Source: Rossellomorea aquimaris
GTDB lineage: Bacteria > Bacillota > Bacilli > Bacillales > Bacillaceae_B
NCBI RefSeq assembly: GCF_020171925.1
Contig: NZ_JAIVAR010000001.1
Coordinates: 434,001-498,000, forward strand
Direction: 5' to 3'
Length of the DNA: 64,000 nt
Both the position numbers and the translations under genes were made by a program. The notes beneath the pieces are model-generated. The model was not told the DNA's origin. It ran no database searches and was given only the letters and a program-made list of their open reading frames with translations. This document shows positions 59,055 to 64,000 of the stretch, piece by piece; position 1 is the stretch's first letter, and every line of letters starts with the position of its first letter.

Positions 59055-59468
59055 CTAAGAAATATGGTCACGATCATTACATATTCCCTGTACACGAGTG
59101 ACCAAAGAGGTCTTCTCGGTACATTCCTGTTTAGGAACGGTGATTTCAATTGTATGATGCTCCAATGAGTATGAGAGGTCCCGCTGACGAAGGCAGAATG
59201 GGAATTCCACATACCTGCACCTTTCCTTTATTTCATCTTTCAATCTGATTGAAATGACCAGCTGGTGATCGCTCTTTTTCAAGATCAGTTCATCCGGACA
59301 TATATTTTCAGTTTCAACTTCCACTATGAATGCATCAGTCGTATCGAGGAAGTCGATTCGGAATTCTTTCTCATCTAGACGAACGGTTTCAGGATCAAGT
59401 AACCAATCCTTCATTCTCTCTTCCCAGTTCTCTAAATAACATTCTTCCTTGTCCTTGCTCTTGCCCAT
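59055..59468 (-). CDS. Divergent small Hsp20/alpha-crystallin-like protein
   Basis: 137 residues from the ATG at 59466-59468 (another ATG at 59474 is possible; AGGGG lies upstream). FRIDFLDTTDAFIVEVETENICPDELILKKSDHQLVISIRLK and ERCRYVEFPFCLRQRDLSYSLEHHTIEITVPK look like the alpha-crystallin sandwich. The classic AxLxNGVL motif is replaced by SLEHHTIEI. Sits between two sel genes on the other strand, so a role in selenoprotein folding is only speculation. Confidence 0.6.
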   Translation of the reverse strand: MGKSKDKEECYLENWEERMKDWLLDPETVRLDEKEFRIDFLDTTDAFIVEVETENICPDELILKKSDHQLVISIRLKDEIKERCRYVEFPFCLRQRDLSYSLEHHTIEITVPKQECTEKTSLVTRVQGICNDRDHIS

Positions 59469-59575
59469 TAACATCTGACCCCTAACTTTCTCTTTTACAC
59501 ACATTCTATTCGTTCTACTTTAAAAGGTGAGGGTGTTATAATGAGTGAAAAAGTGAACAAGGAGGCATCACAGGA

Positions 59576-60997
59576 ATGAGTGAACGCTTAAGACAACTCC
59601 CACCCATTCATCAACTTCAGCAATCGGATGAATTCGCCCTTTTCCTAAAAGCACATTCCGTCTCATTTGAGAAAGGGTCTGAGATCTTGAAAGAGAGTGT
59701 GGCACACATACGGGATGGGGTCCTGAACGGAACTTGGGAGGGGCCGTTCCCTGATGAAGCGGGATTCCTGGAGTCAATTTACAAACAGGCAAGTCTGATT
59801 CATCAAAGGAAATATTCACTTTCCTTACAGCGGATCATCAATGCGAGTGGAACCATTCTACATACGAATCTTGGAAGGGCACGGATGGGCCATGAAGTAC
59901 TGCAACATGTGGTGATGGCAGCAGGTTCTTATACAAATCTTGAATATAATCTTGAGAAAGGCAGCAGGGGATCTCGTCATGAACACGCAGAACGATTCAT
60001 CTGTGAAATAACGGGAGCGGAAGCCGCCATGGTCGTTAATAATAATGCAGCAGCGGTCTTTCTCATCTTGTCTGCACTTGCGAAAGATAAAGAAGTGATT
60101 GTTTCAAGGAGCGAGCTTGTAGAAATCGGCGGCTCCTTCAGGGTGTCTTCCATCATGGAGGAAAGTGGGGCAAAGCTAGTAGAAGTAGGTACGACGAACA
60201 AAACACACTTGCATGATTACCATGACAGCATCACGGAAGAAACGTCAATGATCATGAAAGTACATCAAAGCAACTTTTTCATCAAGGGGTTCACTTCTTC
60301 TGTGGGAACCGATATGTTATCTCGCCTGGCCAATGATCATGAAAGGATCATTTATTATGAAGATTTAGGCAGCGGTGCTTTATATGATTTTTCACGGCAC
60401 GGTATCGGGAAAGAACCACTTGTGAAGAATGTAATGGATAAAGGAGCAGACCTTGTATCGTTCAGCGGCGACAAATTATTGGGTGGACCGCAGGCAGGCA
60501 TTATCGCAGGCAAGCGGGAATTGATTGACAGATTGAAGAAGCACCAACTCGCCCGGGTCTTGCGTGTGGATAAGATGACGCTAGCCGCACTTGAAATGAC
60601 CATGATTCACTATCTAAAAGGAGAAGTGGAGAAAATCCCTTCCATTTACGGAATAATAAGAACGTTAGACGAAATCAAATGCCAATCACAGTCGTTCATT
60701 GGGGAGTTAAAACAAGCGGATGTCTCGTATCAATTAGAATTGTCGGAAGGCGTAAGTCAGGTCGGGGGAGGAACGATGCCAGATGTTGAATTGCCTACCT
60801 TCATGGTGACGATTAAACACCCTCACTTGACGGAACATGAATTGCACGAGAAGTTACGGCTCCATGAGCCTGCCGTCATGTCTAGGATCCATGAGAATCG
60901 CCTCATCCTTGATTTAAGGGCGGTTACAAACGAAGAACAAGAAGAACTGCTTAAAGTATTATGTGAAATCGATCTTGAATCGAAGCATCAAAGATGA
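59576..60997 (+). CDS. selA: L-seryl-tRNA(Sec) selenium transferase
   Basis: 473 residues, typical for SelA. N-terminal LPPIHQLQ, INASGTILHTNLGRARM, then YEDLGSGALYDFSRHG and the PLP Lys300 in SFSGDKLLGGPQAGIIAGK. Converts Ser-tRNA(Sec) to Sec-tRNA(Sec) with selenophosphate made by SelD. RBS AAGGAGG, -10-like TATAAT at 59537-59542. SelB, normally next, is not here. Confidence 0.96.
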   Translation: MSERLRQLPPIHQLQQSDEFALFLKAHSVSFEKGSEILKESVAHIRDGVLNGTWEGPFPDEAGFLESIYKQASLIHQRKYSLSLQRIINASGTILHTNLGRARMGHEVLQHVVMAAGSYTNLEYNLEKGSRGSRHEHAERFICEITGAEAAMVVNNNAAAVFLILSALAKDKEVIVSRSELVEIGGSFRVSSIMEESGAKLVEVGTTNKTHLHDYHDSITEETSMIMKVHQSNFFIKGFTSSVGTDMLSRLANDHERIIYYEDLGSGALYDFSRHGIGKEPLVKNVMDKGADLVSFSGDKLLGGPQAGIIAGKRELIDRLKKHQLARVLRVDKMTLAALEMTMIHYLKGEVEKIPSIYGIIRTLDEIKCQSQSFIGELKQADVSYQLELSEGVSQVGGGTMPDVELPTFMVTIKHPHLTEHELHEKLRLHEPAVMSRIHENRLILDLRAVTNEEQEELLKVLCEIDLESKHQR

Positions 60998-61142
60998 TGA
61001 CAGGGGAAACGGAAAGGCTTTGTTAAGGTACATTATCTTGTTACCTGCTCAGTTGGTGAGCGGAGTGCATGGATAAAACCACTCCGAAAAACTCTATACA
61101 GCTCGTGGACGTCTTCACTGAATGTTTTGAACGGGCCAATAA

Positions 61143-61170
61143 AAAAAGGGCACGCTGTATGTGCCCCTTT
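61143..61170. terminator. Bidirectional terminator
   Basis: AAAGGGCAC-GCTGTAT-GTGCCCCTTT between selA and 61173-61436. Confidence 0.8.
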
Positions 61171-61172
61171 CA

Positions 61173-61436
61173 TTAAAGGTTATTTCCATTGACTTCGGTG
61201 ACAATCGATTGAAGGTCCGATTTGAACTTTTGCAGCTGCTCTTTTTGCGTCTCAGAAGCTACCTCGAGTGCATTTTCAATTTGCTGATAAGCTTCATTCA
61301 CTTCATTTTTCAGATGGGATAGCTGTGAACCGTAGCTTCCTCCATCGAGCACTAATTCATTTATCGAGTTTTGGACATCAGTGTATCCTTGCTGAGCTGC
61401 TTGGAATGCTTGTTGTTTATTTTTATGATAAGGCAA
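61173..61436 (-). CDS. Small coiled-coil protein of unknown function
   Basis: 87 residues, Gln/Glu-rich, one or two helices with heptad-like spacing (QLSHLKNEVNEAYQQIENALEVASETQKEQLQKF). No signal peptide or motif. The ATG follows AAGGAGGAAAAG. It may belong to one of the small DUF25xx Bacillus families, but I cannot say which. Confidence 0.65.
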   Translation of the reverse strand: MPYHKNKQQAFQAAQQGYTDVQNSINELVLDGGSYGSQLSHLKNEVNEAYQQIENALEVASETQKEQLQKFKSDLQSIVTEVNGNNL

Positions 61437-61505
61437 GATCTTTTCCTCCTTGAAATGTAAAATAGCCTTTATATTATAGGCGTCCCATCACAATCTTATA
61501 CACAT

Positions 61506-61535
61506 GCATAAACTTGTCTGACAGAATCCATTCTA
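61506..61535 (+). promoter_or_regulatory. SigG-type promoter of sspP
   Basis: GCATA (61506-61510), 18-bp spacer, CATTCTA (61529-61535), fitting GNATR-N18-CATNNTA of the forespore sigma G. Confidence 0.7.
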
Positions 61536-61552
61536 ACTATGAGGAGGGATGG

Positions 61553-61693
61553 ATGATGAACAAAAACGATAGCAAAGACATGAGAAAAAATGCACCTAAA
61601 CAATCGGGGCAGCCTGAACCGTTAAGCGGCTCACATAAAGTCAAAAACCAAAATCATTCGCGTCAGAAGCATAACAGCAACCACGATATGTAA
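61553..61693 (+). CDS. sspP: Small acid-soluble spore protein P
   Basis: 46 residues: [46 protein letters not shown]. This is SspP by direct similarity to the B. subtilis sequence pattern. The first ATG is kept because it aligns with the family start. RBS GAGGAGGG. A sigma-G promoter lies upstream. Accumulates in the spore core or coat; function unknown. Confidence 0.93.
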   Translation: MMNKNDSKDMRKNAPKQSGQPEPLSGSHKVKNQNHSRQKHNSNHDM

Positions 61694-61696
61694 TGG

Positions 61697-61731
61697 AAAA
61701 AACTCTGCAAGTGAATTTGCAGAGTTTTTTT
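61697..61731 (+). terminator. Terminator after sspP
   Basis: AAAACTCTGCAA-GTGAA-TTTGCAGAGTTTTTTT. Confidence 0.85.
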
Positions 61732-61811
61732 GTTTGCTTTGTCCAGAATAGGGTATGTGAGAAGGGGGCCCTAAAATAGACCTAAGGACCTTCCTTACGT
61801 AAGTGACACGA

Positions 61812-61961
61812 CTATTGATTGGTTTTTCGCTTTTTATTATTTTGCCTCTGAGCTTCAGTCAAAGGCTCATTGGAGAACTCCTCATTGTATCCTGCACCCT
61901 TGCCTTGTGCTTTTGCTGCGTTCATCCCGTTGATGACATGGTTCGCTTTACGTTTAGCCAA
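61812..61961 (-). CDS. sspO: Small acid-soluble spore protein O
   Basis: 49 residues from TTG 61959-61961: [20 protein letters not shown], then [16 protein letters not shown], the SspO pattern. GGAGG lies 8 bases upstream. The longer ATG frame to 62006 begins with an atypical leader. It faces sspP (convergent), unlike the sspO-sspP operon of B. subtilis. Confidence 0.92.
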   Translation of the reverse strand: MAKRKANHVINGMNAAKAQGKGAGYNEEFSNEPLTEAQRQNNKKRKTNQ

Positions 61962-61981
61962 ATGAAACACCTCCATAAGAG

Positions 61982-62011
61982 TAGGATGCCACCTCACAAC
62001 GACCACTATTA
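61982..62011 (-). promoter_or_regulatory. SigG-like promoter of sspO
   Basis: Minus strand TAATA-N18-CATCCTA; four of five -35 bases and the whole -10 match the sigma-G consensus. Confidence 0.55.
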
Positions 62012-62140
62012 GAGGAAAACCCTAACAGGGGTAATTATTTTTTCGGAATAATATTTTTTGAATGCCGACATCATCTGACATGGATGGAAATGCTGTCATG
62101 CCAATATTTTGCTAAAAAATGAAAGGTGTTTAGTTATTCA

Positions 62141-62181
62141 GATAAGTAAAACTTATCAAAAACAATAACTTTATTGTTATT
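62141..62181 (+). promoter_or_regulatory. Candidate CcpC-type dyads upstream of citB
   Basis: GATAAG-TAAAA-CTTATC (62141-62157) contains ATAA-N7-TTAT, the dyad bound by CcpC in B. subtilis; AATAAC-TTTATT-GTTATT (62164-62181) is a second, similar one. Citrate-sensitive control of aconitase is inferred. Confidence 0.55.
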
Positions 62182-62289
62182 TACTTATGTAATCGCTTGT
62201 ATTAAGATTGTTAATGTGAGAAAAGTTCGTTAGTTTATGACGAAGACTTTTCGACTTAATGTGTATTTGTAGTTAGAGGGGGAATTGAA

Positions 62290-64000
62290 ATGGCAAAGAA
62301 CGATGTATTTAATGCACGATCTTCTTTCGAACTTGAAGGAAAACGTTATCATTATTATCGTTTAAAAGCACTTGAAGAAGCAGGCGTTTCAAACATCAAC
62401 CGTTTACCTTACAGTGTTAAGGTATTACTTGAATCTGTACTGCGCCAATTTGACGGACGTGTGATCAATAAAGATCATGTTGAAAACTTAGCAAACTGGG
62501 GAGCGGCAAGCAAGGACGCGGAGGTTCCATTCAAACCTTCACGTGTCATCCTCCAAGACTTCACAGGAGTACCTGCTGTCGTTGACTTGGCTTCTTTGCG
62601 TAAAGCAATGGCGGATATCGGTGGAGATCCTCAAAAAATCAACCCTGAAATTCCGGTTGATCTTGTAATCGACCACTCTGTACAAGTTGATAAATATGGT
62701 ACAGCAGACGCATTGAAGGCAAACATGGATCTTGAATTCGAACGTAATGCCGAGCGTTACCAATTCTTGAGCTGGGCTCAAAAAGCATTTGAAAACTACC
62801 GTGCCGTTCCACCGGCTACTGGTATCGTCCACCAAGTAAACTTAGAGTATCTTGCAAACGTAGTTCATGCCGTTGAAACAACAGAAGGCGACTTTGAAGC
62901 GTTCCCTGATACACTTGTTGGTACTGACTCCCATACAACGATGATTAACGGGATCGGTGTACTAGGCTGGGGTGTAGGTGGAATCGAAGCAGAAGCAGGC
63001 ATGCTTGGTCAACCTTCTTACTTCCCGATTCCTGAAGTAATCGGTGTTAAATTCACTGGCGAGCTTCCAAACGGAGCAACGGCTACAGACTTGGCACTTA
63101 AGGTTACGCAAGTACTTCGCCAAAAAGGTGTTGTAGGTAAATTTGTTGAATACTTCGGACCAGGGGTTGCCACACTGCCACTTGCTGACCGTGCAACAAT
63201 TGCAAACATGGCTCCTGAATATGGTGCAACTTGTGGATTCTTCCCGGTTGACGCAGAATCACTTGACTATCTGCGTTTAACAGGCCGCGATGATACTCAT
63301 ATCAAGATGGTAGAAGAATATCTGAAGAAAAATGAAATGTTCTTCACACCTGAAAAAGAAGAACCAACATACACTGACGTAGTGGAAATCGACCTTTCTG
63401 CTGTGGAAGCAAACCTTTCCGGACCAAAACGTCCACAGGATTTAATTCCACTTTCAGAAATGAAAGATACTTTCCATAAGTCGATCACTGCAAAAGAAGG
63501 CGTACAAGGCTTTGGTCTTGATGCATCTGAAATCAATAAAACAGCTAAGTATACAACAGAAGACGGTGAAGAAGTAACGATGCCTACTGGAGCAATCGGT
63601 ATTGCTGCCATTACTTCTTGTACGAATACGTCAAATCCGTATGTCATGCTTGGAGCAGGGCTTGTTGCTAAAAAGGCCGTGGAACTTGGTATGAATGTTC
63701 CTGACTTTGTTAAAACATCACTCGCTCCTGGATCTAAAGTTGTTACTGGATACTTGAGGGATTCCGGATTGTTATCTTATATGGAACAAATCGGATTCAA
63801 CCTTGTCGGGTATGGCTGTACAACTTGTATCGGTAACTCAGGTCCATTACGCCCTGAAATCGAAAAGGCCGTTTCTGATGCAGATCTTCTTTTGACATCT
63901 GTACTTTCAGGTAACCGTAACTTCGAAGGACGTATCCATCCGCTAGTGAAAGCAAACTACCTTGCTTCACCGCCACTTGTCGTTGCATATGCACTTGCAG
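62290..64000 (+). CDS. citB: Aconitate hydratase, 5' part (runs off the window)
   Basis: The first 570 of about 900 residues. [61 protein letters not shown] and the [4Fe-4S] Cys in SCTNTSNP and [12 protein letters not shown] fit the AcnA/CitB type. Interconverts citrate and isocitrate; without its cluster it binds RNA. No RBS stronger than GGGGGAATTG. In B. subtilis citB also neighbours sspO-sspP. Confidence 0.96.
   Translation, partial: MAKNDVFNARSSFELEGKRYHYYRLKALEEAGVSNINRLPYSVKVLLESVLRQFDGRVINKDHVENLANWGAASKDAEVPFKPSRVILQDFTGVPAVVDLASLRKAMADIGGDPQKINPEIPVDLVIDHSVQVDKYGTADALKANMDLEFERNAERYQFLSWAQKAFENYRAVPPATGIVHQVNLEYLANVVHAVETTEGDFEAFPDTLVGTDSHTTMINGIGVLGWGVGGIEAEAGMLGQPSYFPIPEVIGVKFTGELPNGATATDLALKVTQVLRQKGVVGKFVEYFGPGVATLPLADRATIANMAPEYGATCGFFPVDAESLDYLRLTGRDDTHIKMVEEYLKKNEMFFTPEKEEPTYTDVVEIDLSAVEANLSGPKRPQDLIPLSEMKDTFHKSITAKEGVQGFGLDASEINKTAKYTTEDGEEVTMPTGAIGIAAITSCTNTSNPYVMLGAGLVAKKAVELGMNVPDFVKTSLAPGSKVVTGYLRDSGLLSYMEQIGFNLVGYGCTTCIGNSGPLRPEIEKAVSDADLLLTSVLSGNRNFEGRIHPLVKANYLASPPLVVAYALA

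Noticed and set aside
59541-59579. Leader ORF of 12 codons ending in a UGA that overlaps the selA ATG (ATGA)
   Set aside because: Its ATG overlaps the only good -10 (TATAAT 59537-59542), so it would not be transcribed, and it has no ribosome site.
60998-61142. Possible tRNA-Sec or SelB remnant after selA
   Set aside because: A GGAGTG/CACTCC hairpin is present, but there is no T-arm, no CCA-type acceptor and no open frame.

Overview
The window looks like chromosome from a low-to-mid GC, endospore-forming Bacillaceae (Bacillus sensu lato; genus not resolvable from sequence alone). Supporting signs are strong AGGAGG-type ribosome binding sites, frequent TTG/GTG starts, small acid-soluble spore proteins SspO and SspP beside aconitase, a YjcZ-type spore peptide, Spo0M-like and FbpB-like proteins, GlpP-type antitermination and a HemAT-type oxygen sensor. 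I see no rRNA, tRNA, CRISPR array, prophage or intact insertion sequence. Most of the window is ordinary chromosomal backbone.

Layout. 1-8 kb: an FbpB-like/Spo0M-like pair and three MFS exporters, two of them paired with their own repressors (ArsR-like and TetR) whose operators can be read. 8-15 kb: methyltransferases, azoreductase, a YhfK-type reductase, a LysM-CAP protein, a HAD phosphatase and a nucleotidyltransferase. 15-25 kb: a second Spo0M-like protein, a class B PBP, a CNNM/CorC protein, a SET-domain protein, DacA, and two oligopeptide-type ABC permeases with no ATPase or binding protein. 25-30 kb: peptidases, GNATs and a HIT/M29/VOC/DUF2332 cluster. 30.6-36.5 kb: the glycerol regulon, with a DeoR-type regulator, glpP, glpF, glpK and glpD; both structural transcripts have a leader terminator and glpFK has a perfect cre on its promoter. 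37-55 kb: housekeeping genes, topB, a Hsp31/PfpI protein, an LrgAB pair, MetAP, two LysM-3D wall proteins, a BCCT transporter and HemAT. 55-64 kb: an SF1 helicase, the selenocysteine locus, then sspP, sspO and the 5' two thirds of citB.

The main discovery is the selenocysteine locus at 57.6-61.0 kb. selD really starts about 26 codons upstream of its longest open frame and reads through an in-frame UGA at codon 18, exactly at the catalytic Cys/Sec position of SelD. Divergent from it, 148 bp away, is a 79-residue SelW/Rdx-family gene with an in-frame UGA forming a CxxU motif; ordinary ORF calling misses it. Both UGAs are followed at permitted distances by a perfect hairpin with the same GUU triloop, the expected form of a bacterial SECIS. 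selA follows. selB and the tRNA-Sec gene (selC) are not in the window.

A second hidden item is a 31-residue holin-like type I toxin on the minus strand at 39.2 kb, with a Shine-Dalgarno-sequestering hairpin and its own terminator. Other genes too short for the usual cut-off are a CxC/CxxC zinc-ribbon protein (47.9 kb), a YjcZ peptide (52.8 kb), SspP (61.6 kb) and two small membrane proteins.
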